A DNA stretch of 64,000 nt from Ambrosia x helenae (GCA_030844895.1 JAUTDX010001480.1:1-64000), one strand, 5' to 3'; shown: positions 33,668-44,764, counted from the stretch's first letter. Numbers and translations are program-made. The notes: generated by a model not told the origin, from the sequence alone.

Positions 33668-33889
33668 CTCCCTCCATCCCAATTTAAATGTCCTCATTTC
33701 CTTTTTTGTTTGTCCCAAATTAAATGTCGCTTTCCAAAAATAGAAATATAATTTCCAGTTTTGCCCATAAAAGACAAAACACAATCACCACTTTTGAGGA
33801 TATTATTGTCATTTTACCACATACAAACAAAAAAATTTCTTAAAATGTATGTTTTTGGAAGTGGGACATTTAAATTGGGACGGAGGGAG
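33668..33889. mobile_element. Stowaway MITE (Tc1/mariner)
   Basis: Ends CTCCCTCCATCCC and GGGACGGAGGGAG are the Stowaway signature, extended by paired ATTTAAATG-type sequence. TA lies at both flanks (33666-33667 and 33890-33891). It is 222 bp, non-coding, and inserted within the left part of the kinase-bearing MULE. Confidence 0.95.
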
Positions 33890-34149
33890 TACCTATCAAT
33901 CTTTTGGAATCCACCTGTGATCTTCGACCTTTCCTCTCAACCTTCATATCCACCACCACACCACCATGTAAGCACACCACCACACCACCATGGGACAAAT
34001 AACAACATATCGTGGAACCACAACCACACCACCATGGAATAACCACCATGGGAACACCCTTCACACAAGATTCATCGCCTGAAACAACCCATCCTTCATC
34101 AGCCGAACATCAATGCTCAAAAAAACGAAGTTCGCGCCTCCCTTCTCTC

Positions 34150-34626
34150 CAATTAGATTAGGTTCTAAATAGTTCGCCCAATTCTACCGCAAAGATGAAA
34201 TACGAATCCAGATTACCATCCAAGATAATCTTGTCAACCTTAAGGTCACTATGAATGATGTTATGATCTTTGTTAGAATGAAGGTTACTTATCCCTTTTG
34301 CCACTCCTAGGCAGATCTCAAGGTGTTATTCCATAATCAAGCTAGCAGTGTGGTCATGATGGTTGTAAAGATGATCAAAAAGTAACCCATTTGACATATA
34401 TTCGTACATAAGAATCCTCTCTTCTCCTTCTTCATAAAATCCCACCAGGGAAATGATGTTGACATGGTCAACAATTCTCTCTCTTTTTGGAACGACTAAA
34501 ATCCTTCTTCCGGCTTGTTGGACATCATCATACGCTTCACGACAACTACTTTTCCAACGATGGCGCCACGATAGACTTTGACAAACGCCCCTTCTCCTAA
34601 TGATTCTCCAAAACCATTTGTTGCCT
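34150..34626 (-). pseudogene. Receptor-like kinase fragment captured in the MULE
   Basis: Read on the minus strand: ATNGFGESLGEGAFVKVYRG is the glycine-rich loop, with the third Gly replaced by Val, and VVVVKR holds the ATP-binding Lys. Then, in another frame, HVNIISLVGFYEEGEERIL and MYEYMSNGLLFDHLY match subdomains IV-V. After a stop, LEICLGVAKGISNLH and IIHSDLKVDKIILD match subdomains VIa-VIb, with HSD for the usual HRD. It ends before the activation segment. At least two frameshifts or stops interrupt it. The consensus resembles plant receptor-like kinases; the subfamily cannot be told. It is non-functional as a kinase. Confidence 0.8.
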
Positions 34627-35131
34627 TTTTATATCAATAAACAACATATTTGTTCTTGAAATCCATTCAATCTAACTCACACTAAACCTCTTTTCCAGAT
34701 CTGGAATATTGTACATCTTCTAAGGTTTTTCAATCATGTGTTTGTTTGATTTTCAAGAATTTGTTGCTAAAATTACTCAACCTGATCTAGATCTGTTGCT
34801 TGATTGGTGTTTGATTTCCAATCATGTTTGTGTTTGATTTCCAATCAGGAAAGAAGGGGAGCTGGGTTTCATTATCAAGTTAGGCCAACTCAAATAGCAA
34901 TAAATGAAATAGTATTTTATAAATGAAGGGGTATATTAGACATTTCACATGTACTTAACAGAGAAATTGGATGGTGGTTAGTGCAAAGGACAAGAAGCGT
35001 GCTAACTTTACAAATAAATGATAAAGAGTGACTCAAAACTTTAAAGGACACAGTACATAACTTTTGGTATTATAAAGAACAAAAAATGTAATTTTGTCGT
35101 CGAAAAAGTATACTTGTAACAAACGGTACAT

Positions 35132-35553
35132 ATCCCTCACTTGTAGCCTAGTGGTGAACGGACCGGTTTCCTCTTGGGGGAGCCGGGTTCGATTCCCACG
35201 GGAAGCATTTGAGGGACTTGCCAAGTGATGGTCGAAACTAGTCTACTTGTAGGTTCCAGGTTCGATTCTGATGGCCCCCGGTTTTCTACTACCGTGCATT
35301 TACTCCAGAGAGGCTTGCCTCTTGTGGAGGGTGCAACATCTGTCAAGTGGCAGGTGGCGGGAAATTTTCCGGGTGGAAGCCTTAGTGCCCCTTATGCGCA
35401 GCCTCGACTCGCTTGTGGGCCGGCCACTTTCGCGTTAGCGTGGAACCGGTTAAGACAACATAGTCTGACCATTGTAGAGTGGCTAGGGGATCCCCTTCTG
35501 AGGGGTTGTGATGTTCTCTGCCACAATATAGAAAATCACCTTTCGAAAAAAAA
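35132..35553 (+). mobile_element. tRNA-derived SINE, 422 bp
   Basis: A perfect 13-bp duplication ACAAACGGTACAT flanks it (35119-35131 and 35554-35566), with an A run at 35546-35553. The head has an A box TAGCCTAGTGG (35146) and B box GGTTCGATTCC (35187). A second B-like box GGTTCGATTCTG lies at 35261. A unique 3' part of about 280 bp follows. It inserted about 20 bp outside the MULE's right end. Confidence 0.88.
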
Positions 35554-35644
35554 ACAAACGGTACATCATGAAGACACGAAGGCAAGATTGATGTATCATG
35601 CAAAACGTACTAAGAGCATAGGAAAAAGTAAGCTGCAAAGGTAA

Positions 35645-35960
35645 AGCTAGGACAAATCTATACCATCCCTAAGTCTTTAACCTTAATTTCCGTCTCCACG
35701 ATATCTTATCCTTGACCATGTCCTTCGACAGGTACAAGTCTATTAAATCCTACCTATATGTTCACTCTAAGTCAGTTTGGGTCTACCTCTACTCATCTTC
35801 CTCTCAACAGTATGATCTTCCGCTATGGTAATCCGCTTCATAACCTGTAACTTTTCTGATGCCCAAACCACGTCAATCTCCTATCCCTTATCTTATCTAA
35901 TATACCACCCATTCCTAATCTATCATTGAAACCTCATTTCTTATGATGTCCAACCTTATG
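35645..35960 (-). pseudogene. LINE (RTE-like) 3' end relic
   Basis: The minus strand, with several stops, reads a DKIRDRRLTWFGH-like start and then a Gly-Arg-Pro-Lys motif. This is the C-terminal signature of the RTE-type LINEs common in plants. It differs from the L1-type LINEs elsewhere in the window. Old and fragmentary. Confidence 0.5.
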
Positions 35961-36288
35961 TGCCTGCATATCCAATGTTGTAAAAGTCGCGACTAGTCAA
36001 TGATTAACCGGTAGTCGTACAAGTCTGGAAAATGGGCCCAAAATTTGACCTAGTCGGTAAAATTAGGTCACAATTTGACCAAATTAAACATTTAGAACAA
36101 GTTCTTATCTTATTTCGAACCAAAATTGACCAAATTTGAGCCAAAACGCGACTGCCCTAGTTTTGTTGTTTAAGATATTCCACGATTTCAAAATTTTATT
36201 GGATGCATGAGTGGAATTTTGGGGCTAGAGTTTGCGTTTTGTGCCTGATACGTGAAGGAGAAGATAAATGGCGTGTATAAATATTACT

Positions 36289-36606
36289 AATGAAAATCGC
36301 AAACTTTCACCATTGAGCTAAAAACAGGAGGGGAGGGGGGCCAGGGCACCTACTCGCCCCATTATCCTTCACCATTGCCAGCGAGTGAATATGTTGTTGA
36401 TTACTTGAAACCGCAAGAAGTGTTTCTTTAATGAAAATCGCAAGAAGTGTTTCTTTAATGAAAATCGCAAACTTTCACCATTGAGCTAAAAACAGGAGGG
36501 GAGGGGGGCCAGGGCACCTACTCGCCCCATTATCCTTCACCATTGCCAGCGAGTGAATATGTTGTTGATTACTTGAAACCGCAAGAAGTGTTTCTTTAAT
36601 AAAAAC
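36289..36606. repeat. Tandem duplication, 168-bp period
   Basis: The unit starting AATGAAAATCGCAAACTTTC at 36289 is repeated at 36457 almost without change through GAAGTGTTTCTTTAAT. The junction carries a short partial repeat (AAAATCGCAAGAAGTG). The near identity means it is recent. Confidence 0.9.
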
Positions 36607-36726
36607 AAATTGGACCTAAGGCACATGTGCCCTTTTGTCTTTCGGCTATCAACTCACCTCATGATATATGATTAAACAACCGCCGTTATTAACATCATTG
36701 TCACAAAGTTAGTAAAATAACATTAA

Positions 36727-37729
36727 GGTGCTGTTTGTTTTTCTGAGGCAAAAGGACTGCAGTCTGCAGACCACATCTACAGACATCTGCAGGAGAAGAG
36801 GTGGACCAAATATCTGCAGTATGCAAGAGGAAGAGTGTTTGTTTTTTAAAGTCTGCATAACCCAAAACCATAACCATAACCATAATCCACCACAAATATC
36901 CACAAAATCATAAACAAATAAAAACACACCAACATCTAACAAACACCACCTATCACACCCCATTTGTCTTCACCAATAATAATAATACAAAGCAAACTCT
37001 TTACACTATCCTAACAAACCGTAACATAATTCTAGAGAGAGAAACAATATCCACAAAACCATAACCTCAGTTCTTCCTCAATTTATACTAGCTTCACACA
37101 CACTTAACACCTAAAAATAGCCTCAATTTATACTAGCTTGAGGTTTTGGGGCGGTTGCGTGTCGATGGTTAAAGTACAATAGTTTAAACAATAAGCATAA
37201 CAACCATGTTTATTAAAACTTAACAGTAAGGGTTTTTTTTAGGGGGGGGGGGGTGAGATTCGTAACCAGACTTCGTGTCAGTTTGAAGTGACGGCGGTGG
37301 TGGAGGGAGGAGGGGGAAGTGACGGCGTTAGTGGAGGGGAGGAGGAGGAAGTGATGGCGGTGGTGGAGGGAGGAGGGGGAAGTGACGGTGGTGGAGGGAG
37401 GAGGGAGGCGACTGTTTAGTGGTGAGGGGAGGAGGGAGGCCATGGCGGTGGTGGAGGGAGGCAGCGCCGGTGGTGGAGGGGAGGAGGAGGAGGAGGAAGG
37501 GGAGGGAGAAGGAGGAAAATGAAGGAGAAGATGATTCGTTGTGTGTTTTGTTGGGAAGAGATAAAAAGAGGTTGGATAACATCTGCACCAGGAAGAGGAA
37601 AGGCAAAGGTAAGAAGAGCTTCTGACTTCTAAAAAACAAACGAGTTGCCCGCCTCAAATGTCTGTCCGCGTCTCCGCGACGCAGACATAAGAGGTTAGAA
37701 GCTCTTCTCACCAGAAAACAAACACCACC
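36727..37729. mobile_element. Tourist-like (PIF/Harbinger type) element, about 1 kb
   Basis: Ends GGTGCTGTTTGTTTTTCTG and, inverted, GGTGGTGTTTGTTTTCTGG. TAA lies at both flanks (36724-36726 and 37730-37732). The interior at 37235-37510 is a GGA/GGTGGT-rich low-complexity tract that yields long Ser/Pro/His-rich ORFs; these are artefacts. Subterminal CTGCAG-rich clusters lie at 36755-36830. No transposase. Confidence 0.65.
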
Positions 37730-37732
37730 TAA

Positions 37733-39077
37733 AATTGGTGCAATTTTACTTTTGCCCCCGTAGATCACACATATATGGATTATACGCACACACCGCAAAC
37801 GAGGCATAAGCTGAATTCTTGGATTATTAACTGTTAATATGAACAACTTATATATCCATTCTTGTAGCAAGATTTCTTGGATCATTAAGTAGGGTTAGTT
37901 GAATTATAAACTGTATTAAATATTCCAATAAAAGAACATAAAGATATGCATAGTCATTTTTCAGATATATTTGTGTATTATAATATAATTACACTACGGA
38001 GCATAAGGCGGTGGGGTGGGTGGCAGGCATCCCCTGGCGCCTACAAAGTTGCGTCACTGCACATAATAACGGGTTGAAGTAATAATCAGATGAATCAATT
38101 ACTGGTTGAAGCAAAAATGATAAAATATATAACCGATGAATCCGTTAACCAACCGCTTATAGAAATTAATCGGTTTGTGCACGATCTAATCCCAACCAGC
38201 ATTACAACATCCCTATATGTAAATGCCATGACCGTCCTCCAAGGAGTACTATTTTCACATCCTCACACTTGGATATTATTTTTGTAAAACAAAATTAACA
38301 ATATGAACTTTTGGAAAGAATAAAAAAGAATTATTAGCAATTTTTGGAAAAATATGATAATATGACCCTTATGGTCATATTGAATATTAATCATCTATTT
38401 ACTTCGAATTCGTAGTTCACTAAGATAAAACAGCATGTATGATGTATCATTAGGGCTACAAATTTTCGACATGGTATAAAAACACTATACAAATTAACGC
38501 ATATGACACGATTGCGTCATTTCGACCAACAACTACAAGGGAATACCATTTGACCACAAGTAGATGTATCATATATGCGAGTATAATTGTACGTATTGAC
38601 ACGTAACTAATACTCCTTTTAAAATTATTCATCCATATTTCATAGATACGCTAAATCGGGCCCAGTCATCATTTGCTATATTTACAGGTAATGAAGTGAA
38701 TCAAACGGTGCTTACTCACACGTGTATGGAGATTATGTCTATCTTGTGAATACTCGGTAGTAATTTTCTGGGGAAGGTGGTGCTCCCTATTTTCAGCCTT
38801 AAAAGACAAATAAAAATATTGGACTTTATGTAAAAAACAAGAAGAAAATGAAACCATATACAACGAAAACAAATAACAACCAAAAATAATAATAAATACA
38901 CAACGAGTTATAGTAACACCATGCAATCATGGGTTGCTTTCAATATCAGAAACAAATCAATTTTTCTGTAAATGGATGCTTCAGAAGTTCACAATATATG
39001 ATTTTTATATAACCATAATATTCCTAACTATAGTTACCGTTATGTTATTTGTGGCATTAATTAAAATTAGTGACATC
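37733..39077. other. Intergenic DNA upstream of MCU
   Basis: No gene recognised. A minus-strand 85-codon ORF at 38669-38926 is Phe/Ile/Tyr-rich AT-DNA translation without a domain. Confidence 0.5.
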
Positions 39078-39085
39078 TATAAATA
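39078..39085 (+). promoter_or_regulatory. TATA box of MCU
   Basis: TATAAATA, 78 bp before the start codon. This leaves room for a leader of about 45-50 nt after a start site some 30 bp downstream. Confidence 0.6.
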
Positions 39086-39162
39086 ACGGAGAACACAATG
39101 CCCATAAATTCTTGGATATAGAAAACAAGAAAGCATAGAGCTTGTATAGTTGTATTGCATTA

Positions 39163-40596
39163 ATGGCTTTCAAGCAAAACACATTTAAAGGATTATTATT
39201 CAATACATGCAACTACAAGTTCTTGAACCAAACATTAAGGAGTTGCCTTATTTCTTCATCTTCTTCATCCGTTGTTCAATCCATGACGCTACCTAATCCG
39301 GACGAAGTAGCTCTAGAGCAGAAGGGCGAGTCGATCTATGGCAAGTTTCTTCGCCAGCGGCCATTGTACCTCTCTTCTAGGACGAACTTTCCTGAGATCT
39401 TTCGTCCTGGAGGAGAGAAGCAGCTGTTGGAGAGACTCAAAGAGTTGGACATTGCAAAAAACCTAGTCCGTCGACAGACAAAGAGCCAGTTGACAGTGGC
39501 GGACGCTAAGAAGATCTTTCGGGCTTCGCAGATAAAGATGTTGAAATCGAAATTCAGGAACAGTTGTAAAAATCATGTATCTTATGATGAGTTTATTCAA
39601 CTGTGTGTTGATGGATGTTCTAACAGAGATGAAGGTTTAGATCTTGCAAAAAATCTAGAGAATTCGGCTTCTGTAATCGTATTGGGAAACATCGTTTTCC
39701 TTAAGCCTGAGCAGGTTCGTTATTTTTCAAATAAAATATACTAGTTAGGGTTTATTGTAATTATTAATTTTTGTCAATAAAATATATTAGTTAGGGTTTA
39801 TTGTAATTATTTCTGTCAATAAAATATATTAGTTAGGGTTTATTGTAAATATATATTTAAATGAATAAACCATATTAGTGCGGTTTATTGTAATTATTAA
39901 TTTCTGTCAATAAAATATATTAGTTAGGGTTTATTGTAATTATTTATGTCAATAAAATATATTAGTTAGGGTTTATTGTAATTATTTCTGTCAATAAAAT
40001 ATACTATTAGTTAGGGTTTATTGTAATTATATATTTACGTGAATAAAGCATATTAGTTAGGTTTATTGTAACTATTTGATATCATAATTAAGACACATGA
40101 TATCTCTAAAAAGTTTTTGTTATTTCAGGTAGTGAAAGCCATCAACGGGCTGATGACCATAGACAACGATGGGCCGATAAAGAAGCTGGAAGAAATGGAG
40201 CGTTGGAAGTCAGAGATAGATGAAAAGGCAATGAAGATAGTCCGGCGAGAGCTATGGGGCGGGCTGGGGTACCTAGTGGTGCAGACCGCGGCGTTCATGA
40301 GGCTAACATTTTGGGAATTGTCATGGGATGTTATGGAGCCCATATGCTTCTATGTAACATCAATGTATTTCATGATAGGGTTTGCTTATTTCATCAGAAC
40401 ATCAAAAGAGCCTTCTTTTGAAGCGGTTTTTCAGCACAGGTTTCATGTGAAGCAGATGAAGCTGATGAAAATGGAAGGGTTTGATGTTGAAAAATACAAT
40501 GAGTTGAAGAAAGCCTGTGGGTCTCATGACTCTTTGGGACAAGTTTATGATGGGACGACAAAAATAATGAATAGTTACTTTGGTCCCAATAGATAA
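39163..40596 (+). CDS. MCU: Mitochondrial calcium uniporter protein, two exons, 339 aa
   Basis: Exon 1 is 39163-39714 and exon 2 is 40129-40596. The intron has a GT donor (GAGCAG then GTTCGT) and AG acceptor (TTATTTCAG then GTAGTG), phase 0. The reading frame rejoins as KPEQ-VVKA. The N-terminus (MAFKQNTFKGLLFNT...RSCLISSSSSSVV) is basic and Ser-rich, as in mitochondrial presequences. The matrix domain covers about residues 50-230. Two membrane helices follow, roughly LGYLVVQTAAFMRLTFWEL and ICFYVTSMYFMIGFAYFI, with the selectivity motif WDVMEP between them (WDIME in most family members). The C-terminal matrix part ends in SYFGPNR. MCU forms the Ca2+ channel of the inner mitochondrial membrane. 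Length and two-exon layout match plant MCU genes. It looks intact, with TATA at 39078. Confidence 0.95.
39735..40078. repeat. Minisatellite filling the MCU intron
   Basis: Eight copies of a unit of about 42-47 bp, built on AATAAAATATATTAGTTAGG then GTTTATTGTAATTATTTCTGTC. It occupies most of the 414-bp intron. The first copy begins about 15 bp after the splice donor. Confidence 0.93.
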
Positions 40597-40909
40597 TATT
40601 TAAGTTTATGTATAACAAGATTTGGTTTTAATGATAAATCTAGTTATGTAATGTTTTAGTTCTGATTTTTAGACTCATGGTTTCGGCTTTCGAGGAAATC
40701 ATGCAAGCATTCAGACTTGAGATGTATCTTGAGAACAAATAAATATTGCGAAAATTGAAAGAAAAAATAATATATGAATAATTTAAAAACCCTAAAAACA
40801 ACTTAAAATTAATCCCTTCTTTTTTGTGTTATGAAGCTAGCTTGTTCTTTCTCTTGATGACAAAAGCATATGATCACTTGATGACAAATATAAGCATATG
40901 ATACACTTG
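40597..40909. other. MCU 3' flank
   Basis: AT-rich sequence with AATAAA-like motifs (near 40737) that could direct polyadenylation of MCU. No gene. Confidence 0.45.
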
Positions 40910-41366
40910 ATGACAGTTTATGAAGCTAGCTGGATGTCCTGATACTAGACGGTCAACCTATGGGTATAATGTTTATTTAGGTGACACTCTCATCTCCTGG
41001 TCATCCAAGCGCCAATTCACTGTCTCCAGATCCAGTGTTGAGGCTGAATATCGGGGTGTTGCCAATGTTGTGGCAGAAATATGTTGGCTCCGGAACCTCC
41101 TTCACGAACTTCATCGCCCTCTCTCTCATGCAACACTTGTCTACTGTGACAATGTTAGTCCCATATACCTCTCTGGTAATCCTGTTCAGCATCAACGAAC
41201 AAAACACATTGAGCTGGATATTCTTTTTGTTCGTGAACAGGTTCAAAGCGGTAGTGTAGGAGTTCTTCACGTCCTTACCCGGCATCAGATAGTTGACATC
41301 TTCACTAAGGGTCTTCCGCTCCGGTCTCAACATACGACCTCCTCTCGCTTCGACTGCGGGGTGTAA
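40910..41366 (+). pseudogene. Copia RNase H fragment
   Basis: Reads PDTRRSTYGYNVYLGDTLISW, SVEAEYRGVAN and VDIFTKGLP, the end of copia RNase H. It begins abruptly and is truncated on the left, where GCATATGATCACTTGATGACA is partly repeated (40865-40920). It continues into a polypurine-like GACTGCGGGG and an LTR. Confidence 0.88.
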
Positions 41367-41524
41367 TAGCGTACATTGTATAGCATATTTTTAGCATTGA
41401 TTTGTGCATAATTTGTTAGCCATTTATGTGTAAATGTTATCTCCATAATTAGGAGATCATTGCACTCTTATTTGAACAATTCCAAATCAATAATTCATTC
41501 ATCTTGGAAATCAATTATCTTACA
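41362..41524 (+). repeat. Copia 3' LTR of the truncated element
   Basis: Starts TGTAATAGCG right after the polypurine tract and probably ends ATCTTACA, giving inverted TGTAA...TTACA termini. There is no partner LTR in the window, so the right end is inferred. Confidence 0.55.
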
Positions 41525-41689
41525 TGTATAATTTTTTTATAAGTTTATGATATTGATAACAAATTTCATTTGTACTGTAGAATCAACTTTAGAATGATGA
41601 GCTGCTCACATGTTGTCCAATGAAAAGGAAATAGTTAGTTGAAAAATAAATCAGGACACGCCTTAATTCTTTTCTTGAGTTTATTGCTT

Positions 41690-41963
41690 AGGTTATAGAG
41701 AGGTATTATTTTCATTACATGTTGGCGTCTATGGAAAGCTCGAAAAGAGTTAATATTTAGAGGCAAACAAGTGAAGGTCATGGAGATCATCTCGGATATT
41801 AAAGCGTACGTTTTTTTGTGGTATAAGTATAGGAATAAGGATAGTTATTGCGATTGGGAATCTTGGTGTAAATTTAAATTGATGTGAGTTTTTGTGTGCG
41901 GTTCGCTATCATTCCTGGAGACGGACTAGCCGTTTGTTAATGAAGTTCAATTTAAAAAAAAAA
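41690..41963 (+). mobile_element. LINE 3' end with A tail
   Basis: The plus strand reads WRLWKARKELIFRGK...FLWYKYRNK...WESWCKFKLM then stop, the C-terminus of L1-type ORF2. A 3' UTR ends TTAATGAAGTTCAATTT followed by A11. A 5'-truncated copy; no target duplication was found. Confidence 0.8.
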
Positions 41964-42299
41964 ACCGTATTCCACATGAAGATATTTTTAAAAATCAAAC
42001 CAACCATTGAGTAAATGACAAACTCCTTAATTAAAGGTCGCGAACACATCAATCTATTTTTGAACAAACTAATGTAAGGGATTTATGAAGATGTTTTGGT
42101 CACATCATATTTTTCTAAAAGGCTTTTAGGAAATGTTTTAGGTTTTTACACAAGATTCTAGACTTCATTTAAAAGTATCGTATCTTGAATTGTTTAAGAA
42201 AACACTAACTGGACTTCTAACGAGGCATTTAACGGTCCAGACCCGGGGTATGAGCCCAACCTAGAACATATGGCCAATTTACTGAAGAGCCCTTATGCC

Positions 42300-42630
42300 T
42301 AGAGGTGCACATATTGGTTTTTTTAGGAACCGAACCGGTTCTAAACCATTTCGCGTTTGGGCCGGTTCATCTCCGAATCGGTTCAGGTTCGGTTTCGCCT
42401 AGGTTTTGTCAGTTTGAAATAGTGGTTTCCAAGACCGGTTTTGGTTCGGGACCGGTTCTTCCAGAAACATGTTTGGTTCGAGTTGTAGTTTGGAGATGGG
42501 GAATCGATTAGGGACCTGCGGTTCGTAATACAAACTGAAACCGGTTTAGAAAATACCGGTCCCAGACCGATTCGGGTTAGATCGGTTCCACCGGTTCGGT
42601 TCCTCAGACAGGTTTTTTTGTGCACCTCTA
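42300..42630. mobile_element. hAT-type MITE, 331 bp
   Basis: Ends TAGAGGTGCACA and TGTGCACCTCTA are perfect inverted repeats. CTTATGCC flanks both sides (42292-42299 and 42631-42638). The interior is rich in GGTTC/GAACC motifs in both orientations. No coding. Confidence 0.92.
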
Positions 42631-42859
42631 CTTATGCCTAGGGGGAAAGCCCAAGTTCTCAAGAGTTGTATCTTCAACGAGGGAACCAGAGGTTGGAATC
42701 AAACTGAATAAGGGCAAAAGGAAGTTCGATTGGTTGATCACATCAACATTAAATGAAAGTGCGGAGAGTGGCGAATACAGAATAATTTTGTACGGGGTGT
42801 GCAATCAGACGGCTAAATGACATTTATTAGTGATTTTGTTCTTTCTTTCCAAGATCTTG

Positions 42860-44440
42860 AGTGTGTGGGAGACGGACGGAGATGGCGTATTGAAGTGGAC
42901 CAACGACCAACACATGCATGAACAGTAGATGTTACATTTAACAATAACATCTTTAGGTGTTCTACCATCCAAATCCAATGGGACAGGCTCTCCTGTATAA
43001 TCGAAGTAAACTCATCTATCTACTTCAAATGGAATCAATCAAGGTACAATGTGATGATATCTTCTGTTTATAATGGAGCTACTCAACTAACTCCTAACAA
43101 ACTCAAAAAAAAATGAACTAGCTTCCGTGGTTATACATACGCATACGCATACACACAATAATATGCACTCTCAAGCTGAACGGGCTCATCCTCGTGAGTC
43201 GTGAATAGGGTTGCAAACGAATCGAACTTTCAACGAAAAGTTCATGAACCGTTCGGCGGGAAGTTCATTAATTTGTGTTCGTTTGTTTAAGAAATGAACG
43301 AACACGAACAAAATATTTTGTTCGTTTAGTTAAAAGAATGAACATGAACAGAGGTCACGTTTGTTCGTTTATATTCATGAACGTTCGGTAACATGTTCGT
43401 ATTTGTTTCTTTGTTTGTGTTTGTTTATGTTCGCTTGTGTACGATAGTTTATAAGGTTTTTAATTTTTATAACATGTCTTGATATTCTTTTAGTTTTATT
43501 TATTTTACCCAAATAAATAAATAAACAATTTATATGAGGTAAATATATGTATGTGAATTCGATTTTATTAGAAAGTTAATATACGTTCGTTTGTGTTTAT
43601 TTCCGGTCATGAACATTTCTTTTTTGTGTTCATTAACACTTGTTTGTGTTCGCGAATGTCCGTTTGTGTTCGTGTGCGTTCATGAACAAAATTAACAAAC
43701 GAACATTAACATGATTGTTTTCTTAACGAACGAATAGAACAGAAAATCTCGTTCGGTAAGTGTTCATGAACTGTTCGTGAACACATATTTTTCTTAACAA
43801 ACGAACACGAACAAGCCCTTGTTCGTGTTCGTTTGGTTCTTTTGCAGCCCTAGTCGTGAAGCTTGGACCGTAAGCTGAAGACAGCCCGTTGATTAACAAA
43901 TTCGCCAGCTGTAGTGTAGTAGGCACATATCAAACACATAAGGTCTGAGCTAACACCATATCTCGAATAAAATGAAAGTCAAACTCTAGGTTTTTTCGTG
44001 CACAAATGGAACACCGTATTGACACCTAGATAAGTGGCACCTATATTATCATACCAAAGAGCCGGTGTACAAGAAAATGAAATACATAGCTTCTGTAACA
44101 AAGATGTGATCCATCGAATCTCAACAGCAATGTAAGTAAGAGCAAGGTACTCAACCTTTGTACCGGAATGAGCAACAATGTGTCGTTTCTTGCACCTCCA
44201 TAAAATGTGGTTAGGCCTAATAAAACCACAATAACTAATATGTCAATCATCCAGACATCCAACCCAATCATCATCAAAATAAGCATACAGGTTAACACAA
44301 TCACGTCGACGAATACATAATCCTAGAGATATGGTACCGTAAAATATGTTTCACCGCAACCCAGTAGTGATCAGTAGGTTTGAAGAAACTGATACACCTT
44401 GTTGACCGCATAAGCATCAGTGGATCATGATAGGGTTGTC
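42860..44440 (-). pseudogene. Copia 3' fragment (RNase H and LTR side), split by a hAT MITE
   Basis: The minus strand from 44430 to 43861 reads across frames CVNLYAYFDDDWVGC, then LALTYIAVEIRWITSLLQ, then LWYDNIGATYL, the copia RNase H pattern. The coding end is interrupted by the hAT element at 43206. Sequence left of it (to about 42860) should hold the end of the polyprotein and part of an LTR, but I cannot place the LTR limits. Confidence 0.7.
43206..43852. mobile_element. hAT-type element with GTTCGTTT-rich ends, 647 bp
   Basis: Ends TAGGGTTGCAAACGAA and TTTGCAGCCCTA are inverted. A perfect 8-bp duplication GTCGTGAA flanks it (43198-43205 and 43853-43860). Both ends are packed with GTTCGT/ACGAAC motifs. 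No transposase. Confidence 0.92.
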
Positions 44441-44764
44441 TCTAGCCTCATGATTGTGGAAAAAGAATCTTCATAAAGAAAAATATATATCATGTTTGTA
44501 TGAAAGGAGGAATGACTTGAACTCTCAGAGCATTCAGAGTAGCTACTCCATCTTCATCTCTATCTCTATAATCACACTAAAAAGCACTACATTTCTCTCT
44601 CCTTTTCTACTTAATAATATTTATTCTATACTTTTATCATTTCCTTTTCTATCTCCCCTACTCACAACCACTTTTAAAAATATTAAAAATTTATGGAGGA
44701 TGAACAGTGTCTCCTCCAAATATTCTCTACTCTCATCTACTCATAACCACTTATACCCACTCTA
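44441..44764. other. Intergenic DNA, CT-rich
   Basis: Contains GAGCATTCAGAGTAGCTACTCC followed by a TCTATCTC-rich stretch that may be MITE-like. No gene. Confidence 0.4.

Larger units (their letters stand above)
33427..35098 (-). mobile_element. Pack-MULE carrying a receptor-kinase fragment
   Basis: The inverted ends are about 175 bp: GACAAAATTTC...TCCTTTAAAGTTTTGAG at the left (33427-33600) and its reverse complement at the right (34920-35098). The flanks GTTGAAAAAG (33417-33426) and GTCGAAAAAG (35099-35108) are a 10-bp duplication with one mismatch. No transposase is present. The interior holds part of a protein kinase on the minus strand, and the left arm region was later hit by a Stowaway MITE. 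Confidence 0.8.

Noticed and set aside
35140..35210. Functional tRNA gene
   Set aside because: It has boxes only. It is the head of a SINE with an A tail and target duplication.
37213..37885. 185-codon and 76-codon Ser/Pro/His-rich ORFs
   Set aside because: They translate a GGA/GGT low-complexity tract inside a Tourist-like element; no domain, and open frames arise from the repeat.
39735..40078. Telomere-like repeats (TTAGGGTTTA)
   Set aside because: TTAGGGTTTATTG occurs once per 42-47-bp unit; the period is not the 7-bp plant telomere repeat.
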